Shown here: one piece after another, positions 1 to 6,697 of the stretch
How the letters are laid out: each line of letters begins with the position of its first letter
How positions within the stretch are numbered: position 1 is the stretch's first letter
DNA from: Clostridia bacterium
GTDB lineage: Bacteria > CBDUZB01 > JAGLHV01
Reading direction: 5' to 3'
Assembly (NCBI GenBank): GCA_030595925.1
Contig: JAUVLC010000103.1
Location: forward strand, 1-8,414
DNA: 8,414 bases
The notes under the pieces: model-generated
The model's database searches: none
What the model was told of the DNA's origin: nothing
Seen by the model: only the letters and a program-made list of their open reading frames with translations
Position numbers and translations under genes: made by a program

Positions 1-108
1 GTCTTTGTCTTTGTCTTTGTCTTTGTCTTTGTCTTTGTCTTTGTCTTTGTCTTTGTCTTTGTCTTTGTCTTTGTCTTTGTCTTTGTCTTTGTCTTTGTCT
101 TTGTCTTT
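1..108 (+). repeat. Perfect GTCTTT hexamer array (18 copies), truncated by window edge
   Basis: Eighteen uninterrupted copies of GTCTTT run from the first base; the array may continue outside the window. No substitutions are present, which suggests recent expansion or active homogenisation. It lies downstream of the leftward SurA-like gene, so a transcript of that gene would read it as AAAGAC repeats. Reading it as protein gives only alternating Ser-Leu or Phe-Val, so it is not coding. It is followed directly by the heptamer clusters. Copy number may be inaccurate if the assembly came from short reads. Confidence 0.97.
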
Positions 109-268
109 GTCTATGGACTATCGACTGTGGACTATGGACTGCCTTTATTCTTTATCTATGGACTATCGACTGTGGACTATGGACTGCCTTTATTCTTTGT
201 CTTTGTCTATGGACTATCGACTGTGGACTATGGACTGCCTTTATTCTTTATCTATGAACTGTCTTTAT
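109..268 (+). repeat. Site 1: three ATGGACT-type heptamer clusters in a 45-bp higher-order repeat
   Basis: Three clusters of four 7-bp units begin at 113, 158 and 209. Each has the unit order ATGGACT, ATCGACT, GTGGACT, ATGGACT. Clusters are separated by a GCCTTTATTCTTT-type spacer; the second spacer carries extra GTCTTT-like hexamer sequence, so the period is 45 then 51 bp. A decayed fourth unit (ATGAACT, 254-260) followed by one GTCTTT ends the block 10 bp before the stop of the SurA-like gene. On that gene's sense strand the units read AGTCCAT. Function is unknown. Any ORF through it is low-complexity translation. Confidence 0.93.
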
Positions 269-277
269 AACTTTATA

Positions 278-1132
278 TTAAAAATCCAACCCTTCCAGCA
301 TTTTTCTATTTTGAATAATTATTGCCTGTTCATCTAAATCATTTAACCAGTCTTCCATTTTTTCGGTCTCTTTCAGTTTTTTTATAATCATGGAAATCTC
401 ATTATCGGATAATTTTTCTACTTTCAATTTTTTTCTTTTTTTTCCTACTTTCATTACTGCCCATTTAGAATATACCTTTATTGGTCGACTTATTTCTCCT
501 CCCGACAAGGAAAATAACGCTTTTTCTATCCGCCAATCCAAATCTCCCACGTTATACCATTGCCACTCCTCATTATCTAAAACAAATTTTTTTAATTTTT
601 CAATTCCTTTTTGCATATCCTCTTCTTCAATCAACTGTTTAGTGGCTCGATTACTACTTAATAACACTACTTTTGCCCAAACTTCTTCTTGTGTGTTTAA
701 ACGATAACCTTCTATTTCCTGATTACTAACCCGCACTGTCTCAACAATTTCCTTACTTTTTTTCTTTAACAGCGTTTGAAGTAAAGCCTGCTCCCAGTAT
801 TTTTCTATTGTTTTCATAAAATCTTTATCTTTGTCCAACTCTTGTCTTTGGGCTTCCTGTAATAAAACCTCTCTTTTTATTATGGTATCTAAAAACTCTT
901 TTTTTCCGTCATAAGTAGCAAGTTTTTTCCTTTCAATAGCTGACAGAATTTCTGCTTCGTCCTTAAATTCTTCTACTGTCATCCAATAATCATTTATTTC
1001 CACTAAAACACCTTCTGTTCCAATTTTGAAAGGGTGCATTCTTTTTTTTCCAAACATATCAATCAATAAATAACTGGAAGTTATTAATAAAACAATAACC
1101 GATATACCAAAAAGTATCTTTATTTTTAACAT
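278..1132 (-). CDS. Membrane-anchored SurA/PpiC-like protein with a degenerate parvulin domain
   Basis: Predicted 284-aa envelope folding factor of the SurA/PrsA/PpiC class. Residues 5-26 form one hydrophobic segment after a short basic N-terminus, so it is an N-terminal anchor or uncleaved signal; the rest would face the periplasm or exterior. Residues about 42-135 resemble the helical SurA N-terminal chaperone domain (INDYWMTVEEF, then a charged helical stretch). Residues about 149-231 keep a parvulin-like outline: VWAKVVLLSS strand, GDLDW, the FSLSGGEISRPI motif, and a final KWAVMKV strand. Both histidines usual in active parvulins, in the HIL and YHI motifs, are replaced here, so isomerase activity is doubtful and a chaperone role more likely (inference). 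The ATG at 1132 was chosen because AGGAGGG lies 4 nt upstream; an in-frame GTG at 1168 would add 12 residues and lacks such a site. It has its own promoter. Confidence 0.82.
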   Translation of the reverse strand: MLKIKILFGISVIVLLITSSYLLIDMFGKKRMHPFKIGTEGVLVEINDYWMTVEEFKDEAEILSAIERKKLATYDGKKEFLDTIIKREVLLQEAQRQELDKDKDFMKTIEKYWEQALLQTLLKKKSKEIVETVRVSNQEIEGYRLNTQEEVWAKVVLLSSNRATKQLIEEEDMQKGIEKLKKFVLDNEEWQWYNVGDLDWRIEKALFSLSGGEISRPIKVYSKWAVMKVGKKRKKLKVEKLSDNEISMIIKKLKETEKMEDWLNDLDEQAIIIQNRKMLEGLDF

Positions 1133-1136
1133 TTTA

Positions 1137-1143
1137 CCCTCCT
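1137..1143 (-). promoter_or_regulatory. Ribosome binding site deciding the start of the SurA-like gene
   Basis: AGGAGGG on the minus strand, 4 nt before the ATG at 1132. This near-perfect Shine-Dalgarno favours the ATG over the in-frame GTG at 1168. Confidence 0.85.
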
Positions 1144-1166
1144 GGTTATAAAAAAACAAAGCCTGC

Positions 1167-1202
1167 ACTTTTGGACATCAAAAGTATAAGACAATGCCTC
1201 CT
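1167..1202 (-). promoter_or_regulatory. 5' leader of the SurA-like gene: small hairpin plus a second AGGAGG
   Basis: The predicted leader, about 85 nt, holds a 7-bp perfect stem (ACTTTTG/CAAAAGT, 1167-1185) with a 5-nt loop, and upstream of it a second AGGAGG (1197-1202, minus strand). No convincing ORF starts at a normal distance from that second site: a TTG is only 2 nt away and the nearest ATG is 18 nt away. It may be a decoy or standby ribosome site, or chance. The stem is AT-rich and weak. No known riboswitch class was recognised. Confidence 0.3.
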
Positions 1203-1223
1203 TTTTTTCTTCTACTCAAAATA

Positions 1224-1252
1224 ATTTTAATATAACTTAAATACAAAGTCAA
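1224..1252 (-). promoter_or_regulatory. Sigma70-type promoter for the SurA-like gene
   Basis: On the minus strand TTGACT (1247-1252), a 17-bp spacer, then TAAAAT (1224-1229). Each box matches consensus at five of six positions and the spacing is optimal. Transcription would start near 1217 and leave a leader of about 85 nt. The -35 box sits immediately after the U-tract of the terminator of the upstream dehydratase, so the two transcription units are separated within a few bases. Confidence 0.75.
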
Positions 1253-1253
1253 T

Positions 1254-1288
1254 AAAAAAGATAGGGAACAAACAACTTCCCTATCTTT
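1254..1288 (-). terminator. Rho-independent terminator after the dehydratase gene
   Basis: A perfect 12-bp inverted repeat, AAAGATAGGGAA (1257-1268) and TTCCCTATCTTT (1277-1288), has an 8-nt loop. Read on the minus strand, the 3' arm runs into a T-tract (complement of 1254-1259). It lies about 105 bp after the dehydratase stop codon and would end that transcript before the SurA-like gene's own promoter. On the plus strand no T-tract follows beyond the stem, so it is one-directional. Confidence 0.88.
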
Positions 1289-1392
1289 ATGTTTGATTTC
1301 TTTAGGTATCTATTCGTCAAAGACATTAATAAACTTTTGTTTTCTTCTATTAATACTACTTTGAAATTTTAAGAAATGTACCGGTCAAACCA

Positions 1393-3258
1393 CTATATTT
1401 TTGGACAAAAAACACCTCCCTTTTTATTTTCCATATTCCATTCCGGAACAAGTTGTTTCAATTTAGTCATAGCCACATCCAAATTTTGCTTATCAGCTAA
1501 ATGCCAGAGTTTTTCAATTTCTTCAAATAATGGTTCTTTTCCTACTTCGGCAGAAAAAGTTGTAAAAATCTTATCATTTTCCGTTTTCTTCACATTTTCT
1601 TTCTCAGTCAAAAGTTCTTCGTATAATTTTTCCCCTGGCCTCAATCCGATAAATTTAATATCGATATCTTTATACGGACGCAAACCGGACAATCTAATCA
1701 AAGATTCCGCCATATTAAGAATTTTCACCGGCTTTCCCATATTAAGCACAAAAAGTTCTCCACCCTTACTTATACTCCCTGCAGTTAAAACTAAATGAAC
1801 TGCTTCGGGAATAGTCATAAAATACCTGATTACTTCCGGGTGGGTCACTGTCAAAGGCCCCCCTTGTGCTATTTGTTTCTTAAACAAAGGTAACACACTT
1901 CCACTACTATCCAAAACATTGCCAAATCGGACTGCACAAAAGCATGTCTTAGACCCCTTATCTAATGATTGGACTACTTTTTCAGCAACGCGTTTAGTAA
2001 CCCCCATAATACTGGTGGGATTAACCGCTTTGTCTGTAGAAATCATTACAAACTTTTCTGCCTTGTACTCAACGGCCAAAGTAGCTACATTTTTCGTTCC
2101 ACAAATATTATTTTTAATAGCCACATCCATACTTTCTTCCATTAAAGGAACATGTTTGTAAGCTGCCGCATGAAAAACAATCTGAGGAATATGCTCTCTA
2201 AAAACATCTTCCATCTTGGTTTTATGTTGAATATTAGCAATCACCGGCTTAAGTGTCAACGAAGAACATTTATTTAGCAATTCCATATATATTACATAAA
2301 GGGCATGTTCGGAATTTTCCAATAATATTAAATGACGTGGTTTAAAATCAATAATCTGTCTGCACAATTCCGCCCCAATAGACCCTCCCGCCCCGGTTAC
2401 CATCACTATTTTACCTTCCAGAAACTTAGCTGTTTCAGCAATTTCCTTGAAATGCACTTCCCGATCTAAAACATCTTCCGGTTTAACATCTCCTACCTGA
2501 CTAACCTGCAAAGAACCATCCAGGATATTGAAAACAGAAGGAACTCTTTTCAATTCCACCTCTGCTTTTTCACACAGAAAAATAATTTTTTTCATCTGTT
2601 CAACAGGTATCGAAGGAATAGCAATAACAATCATCTCTGCTTTCTTTTCCCTAACCCATCTTTTTACTTCCTCAATCTTTCCTAAAACCGGAACCTCACG
2701 AATAATTATTCCTTTTTTAGCCAAATCATCATCAAGAAAACCCACCGGACGGTAAGGAACATATCCATTTTTTTCCATATCCCTCACCAATAACTCCCCA
2801 CAACTACCTGCACCGATAATAATCGCTTTCTTACAACGGCAATTTCTCATATTATTTAATTTTTTCCAATAAGAACAACTTAAATAAATTAATAATCTAC
2901 TCCCCCCAACCAAACCGGTAGTAATAATAGAAGTCATTATTGTCACTGTCCTCGGTAAAGAAAGATTATTGATAAAATAAAGACAAATGATATATATAGC
3001 AATGCTTATGTTTACCGAAGCAAAAATCCTGAAAATATTACGCACCGTCATATATCGCCAATCATGATGATAAAATTCAAAAAAATAAAACACACCAATA
3101 GTCATAAAAGAATAGAGCCAAAAACTATGCACATATAAACCCCAATAAAGAGGTGGAATATGAGTATCAAATCTCAAAAAGAAACTAAATACCAAAGCAG
3201 CATTAATAAAAATCAAATCAGTTATCACCAAAAAAATTCTTGTTCTTAACTGTCTCAC
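1393..3258 (-). CDS. Membrane-bound nucleotide-sugar 4,6-dehydratase (CapD/WbpM/PglF-like polysaccharide biosynthesis protein)
   Basis: A 621-aa protein of the large membrane-anchored short-chain dehydrogenase/reductase family that makes UDP-4-keto-6-deoxy sugars from UDP-GlcNAc (or a related substrate) for surface polysaccharide or glycoprotein glycans. Four hydrophobic segments lie at about 10-29, 42-61, 77-97 and 103-125. A first Rossmann-like domain follows, with IIIGAGSCG (146-154). The catalytic domain has the NAD(P)-binding TGAGGSIG (288-295), FHAAAYKHVPL (362-372), and STDKAVNPTSIMGVTK (407-422). Met418 and Lys422 replace the usual Tyr-x-x-x-Lys pair, as in the Ser-Met-Lys type dehydratases. 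RPGEKLYEELL (540-550) is the conserved C-terminal signature. Full length for the family. The start is GTG at 3258, with AGGAGGG 6 nt upstream. A hexamer repeat array begins about 50 bp upstream of the start and no clear promoter lies between, so its promoter is within or beyond the repeat block, or it is co-transcribed with sixA. The exact sugar cannot be told from sequence. Confidence 0.93.
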   Translation of the reverse strand: MRQLRTRIFLVITDLIFINAALVFSFFLRFDTHIPPLYWGLYVHSFWLYSFMTIGVFYFFEFYHHDWRYMTVRNIFRIFASVNISIAIYIICLYFINNLSLPRTVTIMTSIITTGLVGGSRLLIYLSCSYWKKLNNMRNCRCKKAIIIGAGSCGELLVRDMEKNGYVPYRPVGFLDDDLAKKGIIIREVPVLGKIEEVKRWVREKKAEMIVIAIPSIPVEQMKKIIFLCEKAEVELKRVPSVFNILDGSLQVSQVGDVKPEDVLDREVHFKEIAETAKFLEGKIVMVTGAGGSIGAELCRQIIDFKPRHLILLENSEHALYVIYMELLNKCSSLTLKPVIANIQHKTKMEDVFREHIPQIVFHAAAYKHVPLMEESMDVAIKNNICGTKNVATLAVEYKAEKFVMISTDKAVNPTSIMGVTKRVAEKVVQSLDKGSKTCFCAVRFGNVLDSSGSVLPLFKKQIAQGGPLTVTHPEVIRYFMTIPEAVHLVLTAGSISKGGELFVLNMGKPVKILNMAESLIRLSGLRPYKDIDIKFIGLRPGEKLYEELLTEKENVKKTENDKIFTTFSAEVGKEPLFEEIEKLWHLADKQNLDVAMTKLKQLVPEWNMENKKGGVFCPKI

Positions 3259-3264
3259 TATTAA

Positions 3265-3271
3265 CCCTCCT
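3265..3271 (-). promoter_or_regulatory. Ribosome binding site for the GTG-started dehydratase
   Basis: AGGAGGG on the minus strand, 6 nt before the GTG at 3258. It supports this GTG as the true start. Confidence 0.82.
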
Positions 3272-3308
3272 CTTTTATTGTCGTCTCTGTTTTTATTTCT
3301 TTAACTTT

Positions 3309-3410
3309 GTCTTTGTCTTTGTCTTTGTCTTTGTCTTTGTCTTTGTCTTTGTCTTTGTCTTTGTCTTTGTCTTTGTCTTTGTCTTTGTCTTTGTCTTTGT
3401 CTTTGTCTGT
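3309..3410 (+). repeat. GTCTTT hexamer array (16 perfect copies plus one GTCTGT)
   Basis: Sixteen exact GTCTTT copies (3309-3404) are followed by one variant unit (3405-3410). On the sense strand of the leftward genes it reads AAAGAC and ends about 50 bp before the dehydratase start codon. As a hexamer it cannot shift reading frame, but changes in copy number would alter leader length or promoter spacing. It has the same unit as the array at 1-108. It translates to Ser-Leu or Phe-Val repeats in this orientation and is not a gene. Confidence 0.97.
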
Positions 3411-3413
3411 TAT

Positions 3414-3525
3414 CTATGGACTATGGACTATCGACTATGGACTTTCGTTTCTTTTTTTAATCTATGGACTATGGACTGTCGACTATGGACTTTCGTTTCT
3501 TTTTTTAATCTATGGACTATGGACT
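3414..3525 (+). repeat. Site 2: ATGGACT-type heptamer clusters in a 48-bp higher-order repeat
   Basis: Clusters begin at 3416 (four units), 3464 (four units) and 3512 (two units), exactly 48 bp apart. They are separated by a nearly identical spacer of TTCGTTTC, a T-run and AATCT. Units are ATGGACT with one TCGA-bearing unit (ATCGACT or GTCGACT) in third place in each full cluster. The block lies downstream of sixA and upstream of the dehydratase; on their sense strand the unit is AGTCCAT. It directly adjoins the hexamer array, the same arrangement as at the left end of the window. Confidence 0.93.
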
Positions 3526-3542
3526 GTTTTTTGCTTTTTCTC

Positions 3543-4016
3543 TTACCCGGGAATTAATTCCGGTATTACTTCCCAAAGCAAATACCACTTATCCCCTTCT
3601 CTTTTGAAACAAACAACCCCTCCCGAAGGAAATTTAATTAATTCTTCATATTCAGAATTAACCAGCAATAAGGAACTAATCTTCTGCAAAAAAGGAAGAT
3701 GCCCTACAATCATTAAATTAGTATTTCCTTTAATTATTTGCTTTAACAGATTATTTGCCGGAGCGGTAGGAGAAAGTTCTTCTTTTTCGACAACCTTTTC
3801 TTGGTCAATCTTTATGATTTTTGCCAGAATTTGTGCGGTTTGAACAGCCCGAACCTTTCTGCTATGCCAAAGAACATCTATTTTGACTTTGACATCCGCA
3901 CCTTTCAAAAACTTACCTATCTTAAACACATCTGCTTTACCTTTTTGACTAAGCGGACGGTTGGAAAATACCTCTCTATTGCTTACTTCCCCGTGCCGTA
4001 CTAAATATAATTTCAC
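3543..4016 (-). CDS. sixA: SixA-type phosphohistidine phosphatase (histidine phosphatase superfamily)
   Basis: A 157-aa cytoplasmic protein of the phosphoglycerate-mutase-like histidine phosphatase clan, with the length and layout of SixA, which removes phosphate from histidine in phosphorelay or phosphotransfer proteins. Visible motifs are VRHGE with nucleophile His8 and Arg7; RPLSQKG (20-26); SRKVRAVQTAQIL (52-64), the Ser-Arg-Thr phosphate pocket; EELSP (79-83); and VGHLPF with second catalytic His106. The start is GTG at 4016: an overlapping ATG at 4018 is followed at once by TGA, whereas the GTG frame begins KLYLVRHG as in the family and has AAGGA 6 nt upstream. It is transcribed leftward from its own promoter, divergent from the amidase. 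Related phosphatases acting on small molecules cannot be excluded, so the specific substrate is inferred. Confidence 0.85.
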   Translation of the reverse strand: MKLYLVRHGEVSNREVFSNRPLSQKGKADVFKIGKFLKGADVKVKIDVLWHSRKVRAVQTAQILAKIIKIDQEKVVEKEELSPTAPANNLLKQIIKGNTNLMIVGHLPFLQKISSLLLVNSEYEELIKFPSGGVVCFKREGDKWYLLWEVIPELIPG

Positions 4017-4022
4017 ATTTTT

Positions 4023-4027
4023 TCCTT
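4023..4027 (-). promoter_or_regulatory. Ribosome binding site for sixA GTG start
   Basis: AAGGA on the minus strand, 6 nt before GTG 4016. Moderate strength, but correctly placed for the GTG and not for a productive ATG. Confidence 0.6.
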
Positions 4028-4051
4028 TTTATTTTTTTTAATGCTTAAATA

Positions 4052-4070
4052 TTGGATTCATTATATCCAA
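4052..4070. promoter_or_regulatory. Inverted repeat over the sixA -10 box (possible operator)
   Basis: TTGGAT (4052-4057) and ATCCAA (4065-4070) form a 6-bp inverted repeat around a 7-bp centre that contains most of the -10 box and lies next to the expected start site. This is a typical place for a repressor dimer to bind. No regulator gene is visible nearby and six-base arms could be chance. Confidence 0.3.
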
Positions 4071-4088
4071 CGAATAAACAAAAATCAA
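4060..4088 (-). promoter_or_regulatory. Sigma70-type promoter for sixA
   Basis: On the minus strand TTGATT (4083-4088), a 17-bp spacer, and a perfect TATAAT (4060-4065). Transcription would start near 4053, giving a leader of roughly 37 nt. It is back-to-back with the amidase promoter; the two -35 boxes are about 40 bp apart. Confidence 0.78.
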
Positions 4089-4127
4089 GAATTAATTTGA
4101 AATCATTAAAAAATTACTAAAAATTGT

Positions 4128-4156
4128 TTGACTTTTTCCTGTTTTTGGTATACGAT
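4128..4156 (+). promoter_or_regulatory. Sigma70-type promoter for the amidase-murI unit
   Basis: TTGACT (4128-4133), a 17-bp spacer, and TACGAT (4151-4156), which matches the -10 consensus at four of six bases. The expected start is near 4163, giving a leader of about 37 nt before ATG 4200. The overlap of the TTG at 4128 with the -35 box argues against that upstream codon being used as a start. Confidence 0.68.
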
Positions 4157-4199
4157 ACATACCGTCGTAATTAATAGAGTCAGAGGAACCTGTATAAAA

Positions 4200-5834
4200 A
4201 TGATAAAAAAGATAAAATTTTTATTTTTCCTTTCTATAGTCAGTATTCTAACCCTTGCCGGTTATTCTCAAAGGAGAATACAGATATTTTCCGATAACCA
4301 ATTAACTATTCAACCCGTTTTGACTTTAATTGATGGAAAAGGGTATTTACAGGCAACTGATGTGGCCGAAATGTACAATCTCAAATTAGATTGGTATGCC
4401 ATTTCTAAGAAACTAACTTTCTCCAAATATAACAAAAAAGTCATCATTTTCATAGATAGCACCGAAGTAATTACTGATAACATAAAAAGAAAATTAACCA
4501 AATCCCCTTTTTTAGATAAAAACATGGTAATGGTTCCTTTGGAATTGCTTCTCACCCGTGCTTTTAATGGACCATTTCAAAATTCTACTTTATGGGACAG
4601 AGAAACAAGAACTTTAACCATCACCGAAAAAAACGAAAACAGAGAAAAAACTAAAGAAGAAGATGATGATTCAATAAACATTCTTCCTCCCTGTATCTTT
4701 ACTTATCCGGATTATACTAAAATTTTAATCGAAACAATTATCCCTTTGAATTATACAGTAGAAAAAGACACAACAACTACTTCTATATTTTTAAACATTT
4801 TTGATGGGAAACTTGATATTATAAAATCTGCCTCGATGGTTAAAAATGGTGTAATAAAAAATATTTCCGCACAACAGGAAAAAACAAAAGCTTCTTTAAA
4901 TATAGAATTTGATAAATTTGCAGGCAACTTTGAGGTATTAAAATCGTCAAATCCTATAGGAATAATTGTAAAAATAAAAAATCTTCTCCATCAATCTCCC
5001 TCCACCGAAACATCCCTTCCCCGGCCTCTTACAGCACAACCAAAACCTTTACCCAAAATTACCATACCTGCTATCCAACATCTGCAGACAATAACCAAGG
5101 AAAAAATAATTCCTTTAGAAAAAATAATAAACAATCTTCCTGCTCATCTAAAAATAAAAACTATAGTTATTGACCCCGGACACGGAGGAAAAGATCCCGG
5201 AGCTATTGGGACTAACGGCACAAAAGAGAAAGACCTGGTTTTGGATGTGGCCAAAAGATTAGCCAAAATAATTAAAAAAAGGATGCATGTCAAAGTAATA
5301 CTAACCAGAAATGATGACACCTTTATTCCCTTAGCTGTCCGAACCCAAATGGCTAATGAAAAAAAAGCAGATCTCTTTATCAGCATCCATGTTAATGCCT
5401 CTCTTTCCCCTAAAACAAAAGGATTCGAAATTTATTTTCTCTCGGAAAAAGCATCTGATAAAGAAGCAGAAGCAGTAGCTAATATGGAAAATTCCGTAAT
5501 TGCCATGGAAGAACAGTCTCCAAAATTAAATGAATTAACTTCTATTCTCTGGTCAATGACCCTTAATAAATACATGAACAACTCTTCATTATTGTGTTCT
5601 TTAATCAGCAGAGAAGTAACGCTAATGCACTTAGGCATACAAAATCGTGGTGTAAAACAGGCAGCATTTCATGTTCTGCGCGGAACAAAAATGCCTGCGG
5701 TTCTGGTGGAATTAGGATTTCTCTCTAATAAAGGAGAAGAAAGAAAACTTAAAAACAGAAATTTTAGAAAAAAAATGACCGAAGCAATATATAAAGGAAT
5801 CTTTCGTTATAAAAAACAATTAGCGAGTAAATGA
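4200..5834 (+). CDS. N-acetylmuramoyl-L-alanine amidase with AMIN-like domain (Amidase_3 family)
   Basis: A 544-aa exported zinc amidase that cuts the bond between N-acetylmuramic acid and L-alanine of peptidoglycan, as in AmiA/B/C-type cell separation. Residues 1-23 are a signal peptide (KKIK, then a hydrophobic run). Residues about 30-145 look like a copper-amine-oxidase-N-type envelope domain, about 163-262 like an AMIN domain that targets cell wall, and about 265-310 are a Pro/Lys-rich linker. The catalytic Amidase_3 domain runs from about 318 to 540. Zinc and catalytic residues are intact: His328 in DPGHGG, Glu343, His397 in SIHVNAS, and Glu504 in VELGFLSN. ATG 4200 was chosen because it opens the signal peptide and has AGAGGA 12 nt upstream; the longer frame from TTG 4128 starts inside the promoter. 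A long insert at about 415-470 (EAEAVANMEN onward) is typical of the AmiC-like subgroup. murI follows closely. Confidence 0.93.
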   Translation: MIKKIKFLFFLSIVSILTLAGYSQRRIQIFSDNQLTIQPVLTLIDGKGYLQATDVAEMYNLKLDWYAISKKLTFSKYNKKVIIFIDSTEVITDNIKRKLTKSPFLDKNMVMVPLELLLTRAFNGPFQNSTLWDRETRTLTITEKNENREKTKEEDDDSINILPPCIFTYPDYTKILIETIIPLNYTVEKDTTTTSIFLNIFDGKLDIIKSASMVKNGVIKNISAQQEKTKASLNIEFDKFAGNFEVLKSSNPIGIIVKIKNLLHQSPSTETSLPRPLTAQPKPLPKITIPAIQHLQTITKEKIIPLEKIINNLPAHLKIKTIVIDPGHGGKDPGAIGTNGTKEKDLVLDVAKRLAKIIKKRMHVKVILTRNDDTFIPLAVRTQMANEKKADLFISIHVNASLSPKTKGFEIYFLSEKASDKEAEAVANMENSVIAMEEQSPKLNELTSILWSMTLNKYMNNSSLLCSLISREVTLMHLGIQNRGVKQAAFHVLRGTKMPAVLVELGFLSNKGEERKLKNRNFRKKMTEAIYKGIFRYKKQLASK

Positions 5835-5881
5835 TAAAAAATATTTCTTTTTTAAAATCTCTTAAACAGGACATTTCTCTT

Positions 5882-6679
5882 ATGAAAAAAGCAATTGGTG
5901 TTTTTGATTCAGGGGTAGGCGGATTAACAGTTACTTCACGAATTATCAACTATCTACCAAGAGAAAACATTATTTATTTTGGCGATACGGCCCATCTTCC
6001 CTACGGTTCAAAATCAAAAAAAACAGTTACCCGTTTTTCATTAAAAATTACTCATTTTCTAATTAAACACAATATTAAATTACTTGTAGTTGCCTGTAAT
6101 ACAGCTTCTGCTTTGGGACTTAATACCCTTAGACAGAAATTTTCCATACCTATTGTAGGAGTCATCAAACCAGGAGCTAAAGCAGCAATAAGTGCAACTA
6201 AAAACAAAAAAATAGGAATAATCGGAACTGATGCTACTATAAAAAGTGATGTTTATAAAAAAGCTTTACAAAAATTCGATCCAAAAATAAAAGTTTATAA
6301 TCTTTCCTGTCCCTTATTTGTTCCTCTGGTAGAGGAAGGCTGGATTAATAATAAAATTACTCATCTCGTAGCTACCCAATACCTTAAATCTTTAAAAAAT
6401 AAAGCTATTGATACCCTTATTTTAGGCTGTACTCATTATCCCTTACTTAAAGGCGTAATCACTCGGGTAATGGGGAAAAAAGTTACTTTAATCGATTCTG
6501 CCGAGGAAACAGCTAAAGAAGTAAAATATTTATTGCATAAACAAAATAACCTTATTATTCAAAACAATCATAAACCTCAACACAAATTTTTTGTAAGCGA
6601 TGCACCATTAAAATTTAAATGTTTAGGTGAAAAATTCCTAAAACGTAAAATAGCATCCGTAAAAAAGGTAGAGTTGTAA
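5882..6679 (+). CDS. murI: Glutamate racemase
   Basis: A 265-aa cytoplasmic enzyme interconverting L- and D-glutamate, supplying D-glutamate for peptidoglycan stem peptides. Hallmarks are IGVFDSGVGGLTV (5-17, Asp9), YFGDTAHLPYGSKS (32-45), VVACNTASA with catalytic Cys72 (69-77), FVPLVEEGW (146-154), and LGCTHYPLL with catalytic Cys183 and His185 (181-189). The ATG at 5882 gives the standard family length and N-terminus and has AGGA 10 nt upstream. An in-frame ATG at 5831 overlaps the amidase stop by ATGA and would add 17 residues unlike the family; coupled translation from there is possible. It is co-transcribed with the amidase. No terminator hairpin was found after the stop; a repeat block begins within 20 bp. 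Confidence 0.95.
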   Translation: MKKAIGVFDSGVGGLTVTSRIINYLPRENIIYFGDTAHLPYGSKSKKTVTRFSLKITHFLIKHNIKLLVVACNTASALGLNTLRQKFSIPIVGVIKPGAKAAISATKNKKIGIIGTDATIKSDVYKKALQKFDPKIKVYNLSCPLFVPLVEEGWINNKITHLVATQYLKSLKNKAIDTLILGCTHYPLLKGVITRVMGKKVTLIDSAEETAKEVKYLLHKQNNLIIQNNHKPQHKFFVSDAPLKFKCLGEKFLKRKIASVKKVEL

Positions 6680-6697
6680 TAAAAGACAGACAACAGA

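Noticed and set aside
5-337. Open frame of Ser-Leu repeats followed by WTMDYRLWTMDC-like peptides (also 3240-3557 and 3307-3843)
   Set aside because: They are translations of the hexamer and heptamer arrays running into antisense of real genes; no ribosome site and extreme low complexity.
1289-1392. Small ORF of about 24 codons on the minus strand ending in the terminator
   Set aside because: No Shine-Dalgarno sequence, low complexity, and it runs through the terminator stem.
1919-2755. Plus-strand open frames inside the dehydratase gene
   Set aside because: They are antisense shadows of a strongly conserved enzyme; no ribosome sites or recognisable domains.
113-3525. CRISPR array
   Set aside because: The repeating units are 7 bp and the spacers between clusters are nearly identical, not unique; no cas genes are present.
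3543-3562. Near-palindrome CCGGAATTAATTCCCGG at the end of sixA as a terminator
   Set aside because: It lies inside the last codons, has a bulge and almost no loop, and no T-tract follows on the minus strand.
4128-4199. N-terminal extension of the amidase from TTG 4128
   Set aside because: The codon overlaps the -35 box and the added residues precede a complete signal peptide that starts at ATG 4200.
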